Made by a program: the position numbers and the translations under genes. Source: Abelmoschus esculentus (Eukaryota; Streptophyta; Magnoliopsida; Malvales; Malvaceae). Taken from it: a DNA stretch of 64,000 nucleotides. Where the stretch lies: positions 5,514,936-5,578,935 of the forward strand of contig JAUCBN010000017.1 in assembly GCA_035048815.1 (NCBI GenBank). Reading direction: 5' to 3'. The notes under the pieces were generated by a model. It saw nothing but the letters and a program-made list of their open reading frames with translations, ran no database searches and was not told where the DNA came from. Positions 54,199 to 64,000 of this stretch are shown here, in pieces. How positions within the stretch are numbered: position 1 is the stretch's first letter; each line of letters starts with the position of its first letter.

Positions 54199-54411
54199 TG
54201 TAATCATTAATTTTATCCGGTCTAAACTTGTGCTTTAATTTTAGTTTTAATTCGAATAACGTGCTTGTATTTGGTAATCAAAAATATAAAAAAATGTATA
54301 ACACTTGTTTACCCTTTAAACCTTGTATTACTTCAATTTTATTGAAACAAAGGAGTATTAACTTGTTATTTTTATAAATAACACATACATATATAGTTTA
54401 TTTTTAGTTTT

Positions 54412-54618
54412 TCTGTTTTTATTATTATTCTTTTGTTTCATTATTATCTCTTTTATTATTTTATCATCTTTATTATTTTCATTATTATTACTATTATTTT
54501 TTTATTTTATTATTATTTTTATCTTTTTTATTATTACTATTATTTTTATCATCTTTATTATTTTTATTATTATTACTTTTATCTTTCTTCTTATTATTTT
54601 TTATCTTTTTATTATTTC

Positions 54619-54649
<31 letters not shown>

Positions 54650-54765
54650 ATTATTATTATTTTTACTACTATTACTATTATTATTATATTATTTATATTT
54701 ATCCGGTTTATTATTATAATAAATATATTAGTATTATTATTATTATATTTATTGAATAAATAAAA
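54412..54765. repeat. ATT/TTTTA-rich microsatellite in the Ogre LTR
   Basis: About 350 bp made almost only of T and A with occasional C, mostly TTA and TTATT units, including an uninterrupted (ATT)n run near 54620-54660. Any open frame here is a low-complexity Tyr/Phe/Ile string and not a gene. Confidence 0.9.
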
Positions 54766-55013
54766 CTCAAATTAAAACCCAAAACAAAATAAAACCTAAT
54801 GTTAATTAATAGTCCAACAGTCATTAATACAAAGCCCAATCTAAAAACTAATAAATAAAATAATTTATACATAAACCCATAACAAAATACCAAGCCCGAG
54901 TTTAAGAGCCCACACACAATACATTGAGCCCGATTCGGGCTTAAACCGAAGCCTGTTAAAGCAAAACCCCTAAAACTAATTTTATCCTATCTCCAAGCGC
55001 AGCCCAATCTCGT

Positions 55014-55040
55014 CCGTTGGATCAAAAGTTGATCCAACGG
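55014..55040. repeat. Perfect 12 bp inverted repeat with 3 nt loop
   Basis: CCGTTGGATCAA (55014-55025), loop AAG, then TTGATCCAACGG (55029-55040). It lies about 355 bp upstream of the putative TATA box, in what would be the U3 part of the LTR. Confidence 0.9.
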
Positions 55041-55394
55041 CTCCAGATGGAAGCCTCCAGAACACTCCACGCACGCACGCGCGACGAATGATTACCACCC
55101 ACGCGCGCGTGTACTGCACCCACGAGACATCTCAACTCCCTGGAGGTCGTTCGTTTCCCTCGCCGCCGATCGCCTCCGTGGATCATTCTCCGGCAACGGT
55201 TCATGCATAAACAAACAAAAGAGGATGTCAGGCAATGTACGAATCTTCAAAAAAAAGACAATAATCGCAGAGAAATTCAGAAGGGATTACAGCCAAAAAA
55301 ATCAAAGACTCCCTAGTACACAACGGACAATTTTAGAGCAGCAGAGAGGACATTAACCAAATAACGTTTCTTTTCCTTTCATGTAACATTCGGC

Positions 55395-55400
55395 TATAAA
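55395..55400 (+). promoter_or_regulatory. Putative TATA box of the Ogre LTR
   Basis: CGGCTATAAAGGCC is a good plant TATA context in an otherwise mixed-composition region. Transcription would be expected to start roughly 25-35 bp downstream, making everything after that R/U5 and leader. This is motif-based inference only. Confidence 0.45.
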
Positions 55401-57291
55401 GGCCAAAGAACAGAACGATGTAAAGGGATGATTTTTCTCCCGTAGAACAGGAATCAATACAAAAGAACTTTGAGGTATATCCTCATATTTTTTTTTACTA
55501 TCTCGCATACATCAAAAACAACAAAAAGGGAGGAAATGGTTTTCATTCTTTACCTTTGAAAGGTCTCGACCATCGGCCTCCTGACTCCGGCAATAAACCA
55601 CGGTTTTAATACCAAGGGTGAGCTGACGACGGAGAACGATCGAACTCGTTCTGGGGTTTCAAATAAAGAAGTTTTTTTTCGGTTCTGGGTTTTAAAAAAC
55701 AAAGGCATTTTCAGATCCCTTTTTTGTGAAGATAAGGGTTTTTGCTTTGATTTGTTTTCGGATCCTAAGTTTGGAGTTGAGTTTTGGGTTTCAAAAAGAA
55801 ATTTCTGAAGGGCTCTAGCTTCGGCACTTTTGGGTGGTTCCTGGGTTTAAAGATGAACAATTTTTTGTGTTCATCTTCCCCAGAAGAATACCCCAGAGAA
55901 ATGAAGGTTTTTTTCTCTCTCGGTTTGGAAACAATGACTGAAAAAGGTCTTTTCGCATTTTGAATATGTTATATACTAAGGTCCTTGGGTGAAATTGGTT
56001 TATTTGCAATTTTAAATGCCCCCGCGCCTTTGTTTTCACGCCCTGGGTCCTTACAACTCTGTTTGAATTTTCAATTTGGTCACTGTTTCAGATATAAGCC
56101 CTTTTAATTTTGGTTTTATTCACTTTCAGACCCTCCGCTTTGGTATAAACCTTTACGCAGTCCTTCCTCGCCTCAAAATATTGTTTCGAGGACTTTAACC
56201 TTTTTCAATCTTTTCAATTTAGTCCTCTTTCGAATCATTTTTTTTATTTTTCATAATTTTTGTTTTCTTTAATTTTGGTTTCATTCAGTGATAAATCACT
56301 ATTATTTTTAATCTTACATTTATTTATTTATTTATTTTACCACTTGATCATCTTATTTATTGTTTATATTTATGTTGCATTTTAGTTGTACATACATTTA
56401 ATTGTTTATCATGTTTTTTACATACTTATGCCATGCATTGTTATTCACATGCATCATCATTCACATTTTGTATATAATATTGTATCATGTATCATTTGTT
56501 CATACATGCATTCTTATTATTATGCATTTGTTTTTTTACATGCTTATTATGTCTCCATTACATTTTGTCATACTTTTTTGGGCATTTTATTATTTTGTTC
56601 ATATTTTCATGTATGTTACACTTTTTAGTTGTTTGTTTTATTATAATCCATACACATGCTTTTATTTTGTTCATACATACTTTTTTATGTATTTACAACT
56701 TTAATTTTGTACATGCTTTATTTATTTTGCCTTACAACACCCACTTTCTTTAATTAAGCAACTTAATCTCAAACACCTTTATTCGGTCGTAACGGGCCCG
56801 TGTTCCAATGCAATGGTCGCGGTGTATGCGTTGCCTTCGAATAAAGACACGGTAAAAATAAAATGGATTTGAATCTTCAAACAAAAATTAATTTAAATGC
56901 CACTTTAATCAAAAATATCTAAAATTAATTAAGCGGTAATTTATTATAAAGGTGCCAATTTTGAGCGGTTTTAAACCCTAAACCTGTTTTTAACCGTAAC
57001 TGACTCTCGAACCCAAATCATTTCAAATCTCTGGTTTTTACGGTGTCCGGTCTACCAAAAGTGACCGGTGGCGACTCCAATATTTTTAAACATTCCAAAC
57101 ATTTTTCAAATCCCTAATTTTTTAATAAAAATTTTAATTTCCTTTTTAGGTTTTCCAAACCCTAATTCCCAAATTTTAAACCTTAAATGTAAAAGTTCCA
57201 GTTTTTAGCCTAATTCCTAATTTTCAAATTAGTGACCCCTATTTTCATTTATACTTAATATTAAACATTTTTTTTAAAGGGTCGCTACAGT

Positions 57292-57310
57292 TGGCGACTC
57301 CGCTGGGGAC
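57292..57310 (+). other. Primer-binding site of the Ogre-type element, tRNA-Arg type
   Basis: TGGCGACTCCGCTGGGGAC begins 2 bp after the LTR end. Its first 17 bases complement the 3' end of plant tRNA-Arg(ACG) with CCA, the primer used by Ogre/Tat elements. This fixes the LTR boundary and supports the lineage call together with the extra ORF before gag. Confidence 0.88.
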
Positions 57311-57963
57311 AAAAATTTTCAAACGAGTCAAGCCTTGTTTTTAAATACCGCTTAATTAATTTTGGATATTTTTGAATTAAAGTGGCATTTAAATTATTTT
57401 TTGTTTATTAATTCGAAGTTATATCATTTTAACCCGTCTCTTTAAGTGGGGGGAAAATACTAAGGCTTTCGTAAGGATATTGTTCCTTCGTAGGGGCCTA
57501 GTAAAGTACCTTCGGGGCTCGATTACCCTATGTCTTCGTAGGAATATTGTTTCCTCGTATGGACATAGCGAAAGGGTCCTCTCAAATTGAACTCGATTGA
57601 GATGAGCCTATAATGGGTGACGATCGGGGGCCTTGCTACTCTTAGAAGAGGACAGCAAGGACAATTCGGGTACCTCCTAGAACCAAAATTGCATTTAGAG
57701 AACTAGTAAACCCACCCCATTAGAGCCATGCACCTAGGGGAATTAGGTATGACATCTAGATTTTGTTTATCTTGCTCTTCTTCTATGTCATTTGTTGATA
57801 TCATTTATTTTTGCTTTCGTTATTTATGGCATCCTTACTAACACATTCACCTTTTCCTTTTGTTTGTTTTGTTTTGTTTTTTTCTTTCTTTCTTTGCATT
57901 CTTTTTGCATTCCTTTTTAAAGGTGTTGATTCGAGTGGTTTTCCCGCATTGAGAGCTTTCATT
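57311..57963 (+). other. Ogre 5' leader with imperfect repeats and a pyrimidine tract
   Basis: About 650 bp without coding support. Two related segments, CTTTCGTAAGGATATTGTT and TCTTCGTAGGAATATTGTT (about 57465 and 57534), form an imperfect direct repeat with a roughly 70 bp step. From about 57830 to 57915 there is a strong pyrimidine tract ending TTTTTAAAGGTG, which could be the 3' end of a leader intron. An open frame from 57811 through this tract gives an unlikely Phe/Cys-rich start, so I place the ORF1 start at the later ATG, 57964. Confidence 0.6.
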
Positions 57964-60257
57964 ATGGATAAAAGCCTTCTAGGTGACCAAGATAAGAACT
58001 CAGCAATTCGACATTGGTCAGAAGTCAACCAAAAGGCCTTTGGAGACAGTCAACCAAGTGAACGCATTGTGCCCGGCTACACGTATGTCAGCTTACAACA
58101 GAATGATTTGTATGAGCTAAAAGAAATATGGGAAAGTTGGGAAGCGAGAGTACAAAACTTGTTCCGTGAGAATTATGGGGATATAGCTCAGTTAATATAT
58201 GTCAGAATTAATCAGCCTTTGCTCAGAGCCGCCTTTCAGTTCTAGAATCCCGCCTTTTGTTGTTTCACCTTCAATGGAAACGATTTGATGCCAACAATAG
58301 AAGAATACACAGCTTTGATAAATAGAAGAAATGTCAACAAAGATTGGATCTACTCGAAGCCTCCTAAGTCTCAGAATTACCATTCGAAGTTGAGTTCTCT
58401 AGCCGGAATGAGTGACGCGTGGACTAAAGGAATAATTCAGGTTCGGGGAGAAAGTATTGCATTTTCATGGGAGAGTATCCGGGACATAATACCAGTACAT
58501 CCAGATGAGGAAATGAAGATGAACTTGTTTGCCATATGCATATACGGATTGATTATTTTTCCTCAAGTATTGGGCAACATAGATGTGGCCATTCTCGATT
58601 TGTTCGATCGTTTAAAGAAGAAGGCTAATCCGGTAATGGCCATACTAACAGAAACCTTCATTTCTTTGAATGCTTGTCGGAAACATGAAGAAGGACATTT
58701 TAGAGGGTGCGCACAACTTCTTCAGATATGGATACAGAGTCACTTTTGGAAGGAGCCAACTTAGGTCTTGTCTGGTACATTTCAAGGAAGTTTCTCCCCG
58801 GTGCGAGAATATTTAGCTAGAGAATGGCGAGAGGACCTCGATAAAAGAAAATGGTCGAAAATCTTCAGGAATCTGCAGGATGATGATATTGTGTGGAGAG
58901 TTCCGTGGATGGGTCATGAGTTTCATTTCCTTTACAGAATCGGAGACTACAATTGGGTCATGATGATTGGCTTACACGGAGGAATTGCCTGTGCACCTCT
59001 TCTGGTATCTAGACAGTTTGGATCTCGTCAATTTGTTCCTTTTACGGCAGGTTTGAGTGAAGCCGAGTTCCCTTTTAAGAATGAGTATCGACCTAAGGTT
59101 CAGAAGATAACCAGGGCGTGAGGCTACTGTTACCGTATTCGAGTAGAAGGAAGTAATAAAGAATGACCACACCGGACTACGACCTTTGGAGACGTATCAG
59201 GGTTAATGACAGAATCCCGATATCCGACCACGAGCCCACGATGACATTGGAAGAGCACATGCGCATCGTCCCTTCTGAAGCCGATATACTAAGAAGCGAG
59301 ATGGATGAAGTCAGGAAACAGATGGAGGAAATGAAGGCACAGTATGCGGAAGAACTATACAAAGTAAGTTTGGATCTCGATGTTAAGGATGGGACAATTA
59401 AACAGCTAAAGAAGGATAATGAAGATTTGAGTGAGAAAAATGCTCTCTATCAGAAAGATACCATCAAGCTATATACTCAGGTGCAAACTGCTAACCGAAA
59501 GAAATTTCTCGCTATAGAAAAGGAAAGGATGAACGGGATTCGTATCTTAGAGGAAGAAAAGGAAAGGGGTAGGCAAGCCGTGAATAGGGAAATAGAGATC
59601 CGAGAGGTCGAAATTGAGAAAGAAAAGAGGGATGCTAGGAGAGCAATCAGTCAAGAGAGGGAAAGGTACCGAGAAGAGAAAGAAAAAGGAAAACAAACTG
59701 TAGTGTGAGAAAGAGAAAATACTAATGCATGGAAGAGAAGGGCTCAAGAAAATAAGAATCGTTTTTGTGAGATGCAAAATCTGTATGTCTCTACTTCTGA
59801 AACTCTGAAACAGTGTCAAGCTCAGAATGCTTTGTTGGAACACAAGGTCGAGGATTTGGACCGCTCTTTAGAGAAATATGTGGCCAGAAATGGGTTTTTG
59901 GAATTACAGCTCAGTCAACAAGAGAACGTATCGCTTCAAGCACGGATAGGAGAGTTAGAAGCCAAGGTTTAAGACTATTTGAGACGACTAGTGGTCCTCG
60001 AGGGAGCTGCACAAGGAGGGGACAGCTATTGGTTGCATCATCTTCGTGATGCCACTCGCATGATACAAGATCGAGATGATTATAACACCACTCTAATGGT
60101 GCGAGTACAAGAAGTGGCCCAGTATGTGAAAAACCTAGCCGCGGAAGCTGAAGCCTTGACACCCTTTGTGACACAAGACATGAAAGAAGCAGCCCGTTTC
60201 GCTCAACAACTTAAAGCAATTCAAGATTTAGGAACTAGGACCGATGCCTATCTGTAG
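57964..60257 (+). pseudogene. ORF1: Ogre ORF1 (protein encoded upstream of gag), multiply broken
   Basis: Many Ogre/Tat elements encode an extra protein of unknown function before gag. Here it starts at ATG 57964 (MDKSLLGDQ) in frame 1, with stops TAG 58243-58245, TAG 58762-58764 and TGA 59119-59121. It then shifts frame near 59150 and continues from about 59163 in frame 3 with stops TGA 59706-59708 and TAA 59970-59972, to the natural-looking end at 60257. The N-terminal half has the globular layout of the plant DUF7745-like ORF1 (PTIEEYTALI, AREWREDLDKRKW, DIVWRVPW). The C-terminal half is rich in Glu/Lys/Arg heptads and is probably coiled coil (about 59250-60000). The first stop sits where Trp is expected (FQF-stop-NP), consistent with TGG to TAG. 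Function of the intact protein is not known. Confidence 0.78.
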
Positions 60258-60507
60258 TTACTATTTCCCTTTGTAATGAAGACTTTTTAGAATTTAATGA
60301 AAGTTGGTTCAAGGACGATCACTAAATGAGTCAACACCTTTATTTGCATTGCTTATCTTTTTGAAGCATTTCATCATTTGCATGCATCCATTCATGCATT
60401 TTATATGCATTAATCATGTATACAATTAAAATTAACTTAGGAAATGTTGTAAAACAGAATTTGCAATCATTTCGCATCAATATTGCACTCGATCTCAAGT
60501 GAGGAAG
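60258..60507 (+). other. Spacer between ORF1 and gag
   Basis: About 250 bp, AT-rich, with several GCATT/ATGCAT words (about 60340-60420) and no coding frame. The frame upstream of the gag ATG begins with GTG at 60499, but the first ATG is 60508. Confidence 0.6.
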
Positions 60508-62022
60508 ATGGAGGAACAATTCAGTAAGTTAGAACAAGACCTGAGAGCCCAGATAGAAAGATCGCAGTTGGAACTGAAAGAAACCATGTTGAAAGCTCAA
60601 CAAGATATGTTGGAACAGCTCACCCAGATGTTAGGACTTAAGCCATCAAATGATGCGAAAGGAAAAGGAAAGGTGGAGAATCCGCTTCAAACCGGGATAG
60701 AACCGGCATATTCCCCCATTGTTATTGGCTCGGCCCCTGTCCCACACAAGGGAGCAACGTTTAGTTTCCGAGCCGGAACATCGATTCAGAATCCATTGTT
60801 TAGGGCGGCTGAAAGTGATGAGAATGCGGGCGAAAATGTGCCTGATTTGGATGAACTTGAAAAGTTCAGTAGAGTAAAGGCAGAATTCTCTAAACAGCTT
60901 GAGGAGACTAGGAAAGATCTTGAAGAAAAGCTCCGGGTTAGAGAAGTAGAAGAAGATTCTCTTGGCCTCAATGCGGGAGACCTTAGCTTAGTCCCCGATG
61001 TAGAAATTCCCCCGAAATTCAGAATGCCTGAGTTCGAAAAGTACGACGGCACAACATGTCCCACTGCACATGTGATTATGTTTTGTCGGAAGATGGCAGG
61101 ATTTACTAGCAATGAAAAGCTTCTCATTCATTGCTTCCAGGACAGCTTGATAGGGTCAGCGGCGAGGTGGTATAATCAGTTGACCCGTGCACAGATTAAG
61201 TCATGGAAAGACTTAGCAAAAGCTTTCATTGATCAGTACAAGCATGTTACTGATATGATTCCCAACAGACTTATGCTACAGAATTTAGAACAGAAGAAAA
61301 GTGAAAGCCTTCGCGAATATGCTCAGCGATGGCGAGATCTCACGGCACAAGTACAACCGCCACTTCGCGAAAACGAAATCGCTCCCATGTTTGTGGATAC
61401 TTTGAGAGGAGTGTTGTACGACCGACTCATCAGCAATCCGATAAGTAACTTTGCCGAATTAGTCATGACCGGAGAGCGCATTGAGGCCGCCATCAAAAGT
61501 GGTAGGATTGAGGGAGGCGAATCGCTCAAAAAGCAATTCAAGAGAAAGGAGCATGAAGTAAATGCTTTCGAAACATGTCAGAATTTAACAATATCGCAAC
61601 CACAGCCGGCTAGCAATACTCAGGGAGGCGGTAGAAGAGATGATAGGAAGCCAAAGAAGGAATTTGAGAAAACGACCTTCACCCCTATCCCAATCCCATA
61701 CAAGGAGTTGTACGCTCAGCTACACAAAGCTGATTTGGTACGACCTTTTCATGTGACTCCTTTCAGTCCACCATATCCAGCATGGTATGATGCGAAAGCA
61801 CACTGCGAATATCATGCCTGCGTTCCGGGTCATAACATTGAGAACTGTATAGCCTTCAAGAAGCTTGTTCAGAATTTGTTGAATACGGGAGTCTTACAGT
61901 TGGGAGAGCCAAGTACCACAAGCAACCCACATCCTAACCACGGGAATCAGGGGATTAATAGTATCGAAAAAGAATCCCTAAAAAAGCCGTATCTATGGTA
62001 TCAGATATATGATCCCCTTTGA
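60508..62022 (+). pseudogene. gag: Ogre Gag (capsid/nucleocapsid), long open frame ending at a frameshift
   Basis: From ATG 60508 (MEEQFSKLEQ) 504 codons are open. Codons 1-50 form a coiled-coil-like region. The capsid (retrotransposon gag) domain lies at about 165-330, with IPPKFRMPEFEKYDGT, SLIGSAARWYNQL and WKDLAKAFIDQY as family hallmarks. A basic stretch follows (RRDDRKPKKEFEK), then a first Cys/His knuckle-like motif CEYHACVPGHNIENC at about 434-448. The frame stops at TGA 62020-62022, but a second related motif (CEYH...HDIQVC) continues in the +2 frame just downstream. The stop is therefore best explained by a frameshift between about 62000 and 62040, and the Gag region was originally longer. 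The encoded part could still be expressed as a truncated Gag; that is not shown. Confidence 0.85.
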
Positions 62023-63953
62023 GATGGGTGTTCCGACATTTGTGCATGGCCCGTTTGATAGACCGAGGGATGGTAATTGTAAAGGAGGGATGTGGTCGAT
62101 ACTGCGAATACCATTAGTCTAGTGATCATGACATTCAGGTTTGCACGGAATTTTGGAGTAAGGTGCAAGCACTCATGGATACCAAAGAAATTGAGTTCTT
62201 TGCAAAATGTGAGGAGGAAAAGCCAGAAATCTGTATGACAGATATTCCAAGTAACAAATACACAGCTCAGAGACCCTTTATCATCAGTTGTAGGGTGGAC
62301 GAGGAGGGTTCTTCTAGCGAAAATGCTCCGAGACTCATAATTTCTCCTCCCTCGACATTCCCTTTCAAAAGCACACAGAGGGTGCCTTGGAATTACGCCG
62401 CCAATATCTCTACACCCTGAAATCCAGGAATGCAAAAAGCCATCACTCCGGAGGAGGGGAGGCCAGTTCAGGAAGGTGATACATTGGGGCAGAATTCTGA
62501 AATAGTGAATAAAGTGGGGCACTTTATAAGGAGCGGGAGATGTTATTCCCCTCAGGAAGAGAAGAAACCCGACGAACAAAAGGGTAAGGGCAAACTCGTT
62601 AAGCCAGAGACAGTAAAAGTATTCGGGGATGATCCTCCCTCGAAGATTCTCGAGCCCGTAATTGAGACTCAAGCCCAGGAGTTTTTAAGGTTCCTGAAGC
62701 ATAGTGAATACAATGTGGTTGATCAACTTCGAAAGCAACCGGCCAGAATCACGGTACTCGACCTGTTACTGAATTCAGAAAAGCACCGAGAAGCATTGCT
62801 AAAGGTGTTGAATCAAACTTTTGTAGAACAAGATATCACTGTCAAGAAGCTTGATCAGATTGTGAACCACATAGCTGCCGGTAATTATATCACTTTCAGT
62901 GATGATGAAATCCCAGAGGAAGGAAGAGGTTCAACTAAAGCCCTCAATATCACAACTCACTGCAAGGGGCATGTTTTGCCAGGAGTGCTTATCGATAATG
63001 GGTCCGCCCTTAATGTTATGCCCATGGCTACTTTACAACGACTGCCTATTGATAACTCCCATATGAAGTTCTGTCAGAACACTGTCCGGGCATTTGATGG
63101 TACTCAGAGGGAAGTGGCCGAGAAGATTGAGATACCCCTGCTTATAGGCCCAGTTGAATATGTCATAGAGTTTGTGGTTATGGACATCCGGCCATCATAC
63201 AATTGCTTATTAGGGAGGCCATGGATTCATGCAGCCGGGGCTGTCCCTTCTTCTCTTCATCAGAAGCTGAAATATGTGATGGAGGGAAAACTTGTAACAG
63301 TCAACGCGGAAGAAGACGTTATCGCTGCTGTAACTTCGGATGTTCCCTATGTGCCCCCTGCTGAAGATGCCCTCGAATGCTCCTTTCGAGCCTTGGAATT
63401 CATCAATGCCACTTTTGTGGCGGAGGGAAGTCGGATTCCAACCCTGAGATACTCGAATTGCACTAAGATGGTGGTGATCGAGACTGTTGGAAAAGGGGCA
63501 AGGAAAGGGAGAGGACTCGGAAAGAACCTTCAAGGGTGCCTGAAAGTCAGAAGTGTTATTGACAAGAGGGTCAGGTTTGGGTTAGGCTTTCACCCTACCT
63601 ATCTGCAAAAGAAACAAGAAAGAAAGAGGAAGGAAGAGCAAAGAAGAGCCCGACTCAGGGGAGAAGACATCCCATGGAAACCAATAGTCAAAACTGATCT
63701 CAAGAATAGTTTCACCATCGGAGGAATTGAGAATTCTGGGGAGAAAGTGCACCAAGCCAATTTAGAAGGACAAAAGTTTTATGAGGCTGAGCTCATGAGT
63801 GAAATTTTCGAAATGATGGATGTAAATATGATCTCTCAGAATGCCGAGGGAAAGTCTACTCTATTTGCCATTCGTCCATGTCTCCCGGATGAAAAGCTCA
63901 ACAATTGGACCAGCATCGATCTGCCTGTAGTTGTTAAGAATGAATCAAAGTAA
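62022..63953 (+). pseudogene. pro: Ogre Gag C-terminus and protease region, two in-frame stops
   Basis: In this frame a second knuckle-like motif (CEYH, stop, SSDHDIQVC) is cut by TAG at 62115-62117, and TGA at 62418-62420 follows. From 62430 the frame is open for 507 codons. It holds a helical segment (EFLRFLKHSEYNVVDQL), an aspartic protease with LIDNGSALNVM (about codon 186 of the open part), LLIGPVEYVIEFVV and the flap-distal NCLLGRPWIH, and then a G-patch-like GKGARKGRGLGKNLQG (about codons 354-369), an arrangement known in Ogre/Tat gag-pro. The frame closes with TAA at 63951-63953. In Ogre elements the RT part lies downstream, beyond a stop or spliced intron, so a stop here may be natural. 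The active-site triad reads DNG rather than the more usual DSG or DTG. Confidence 0.82.
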
Positions 63954-64000
63954 TGTCTAAAAAACACCTCCCGTTCGCTTTCGCCCAAAGCAATGGGATT
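63954..64000 (+). other. Window end, Ogre pro-pol junction
   Basis: Forty-seven bases after the protease frame. Nothing can be assigned; in Ogre elements this position would be the start of the spliced or spacer region before reverse transcriptase. Confidence 0.4.

Larger units (their letters stand above)
54199..57289 (+). mobile_element. 5' LTR of an Ogre/Tat-type Ty3 retrotransposon, 3091 bp
   Basis: The start TGTAATC is set by the abrupt end of the satellite at 54198; the end GCTACA is set by the primer site that follows 2 bp later. The ends share TGTA/TACA. Inside are an ATT-rich microsatellite, a 12 bp hairpin (55014-55040), a TATAAA box (55395-55400), CpG-rich CACGCGCG segments at about 55070-55110, a T-rich CATACATGC-like stretch (about 56270-56750), an AATAAA at 56840-56845 and a second copy of the first 10 bases of the primer site (TGGCGACTCC, 57069-57078). 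No open frame inside looks like a real gene. The 3' LTR lies beyond the window, so the left boundary rests on the satellite break alone. Confidence 0.85.

Noticed and set aside
54433..54759. 108-codon Tyr/Phe/Ile-rich open frame
   Set aside because: It lies wholly in the ATT-rich microsatellite of the LTR; low-complexity translation, not a gene.
55022..55204. Arg/Gly-rich minus-strand frame
   Set aside because: Created by the CG-rich CACGCGCG segment of the LTR; no supporting domain or signal.
56386..56753. Three overlapping plus-strand frames rich in Cys, His, Phe and Tyr
   Set aside because: They fall in the T-rich CATACATGC-like part of the Ogre LTR and overlap each other in different frames.
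57811..57963. N-terminal hydrophobic extension of Ogre ORF1 as a signal peptide
   Set aside because: It is the translation of a pyrimidine tract likely to be leader or intron; the protein-like sequence begins at the ATG at 57964.
62001..62672. 223-codon minus-strand frame opposite the Ogre gag-pro junction
   Set aside because: Antisense to sequence that encodes recognisable knuckle and protease-linked residues on the plus strand; no domain on the minus strand.

Overview
This is a gene-poor stretch of plant nuclear heterochromatin, most likely from a dicot. The evidence is two large blocks of one AT-rich ~169-170 bp satellite, plant-type Ty3/gypsy retrotransposons with tRNA-iMet and tRNA-Arg primer-binding sites, and no host gene. 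I cannot name the species. Everything non-satellite appears to be nested LTR-retrotransposon DNA.

Layout. (1) 1-17964: satellite array with several higher-order repeat (HOR) blocks: an 831 bp five-monomer unit at about 1371-5023, a ~1.19 kb seven-monomer duplication at about 6350-8720, and a 340 bp dimer at about 13441-14500. (2) 17965-34913: a 16.9 kb composite insertion. Its outer shell (17965-18759 plus 34606-34913) begins TG, ends CA and is bounded by the 5 bp duplication AATTT. Removing it together with one AATTT rejoins the satellite monomer in perfect register. Inside the shell are two head-to-tail Tekay/Del-like chromovirus internal regions. The left copy has lost its 5' LTR and gag N-terminus. 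The two copies share the middle 3.48 kb LTR (22748-26228), and the right copy ends in a 3.45 kb LTR (31154-34605). Both gag-pol genes are broken, by different lesions. (3) 34919-54198: the same satellite, same orientation and phase, now with a nested HOR: 930 bp units, then long (1982 bp) and short (1269 bp) units joined into a 3251 bp super-unit present about twice. (4) 54199-64000: the 5' part of an Ogre/Tat-type Ty3 element: 3.09 kb LTR, tRNA-Arg primer site, an ORF1 upstream of gag, gag with a Cys/His knuckle, and protease with a G-patch-like motif. It is decayed by several stops and frameshifts and runs out of the window before reverse transcriptase.

How it fits together. The satellite was the ancestral landscape. 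The outer element, then Tekay-type DNA, and separately the Ogre element, entered it. Fresh satellite homogenisation in the right array is younger than most of its point mutations. Each monomer carries a 10 bp palindrome and an 8+8 bp dyad, features of the kind reported for some centromeric satellites; centromere identity is only a hypothesis here. No CRISPR, rRNA, tRNA or host protein gene was seen, and I found no clearly new protein-based system. The most unusual content is the satellite's nested architecture and covarying dyad.
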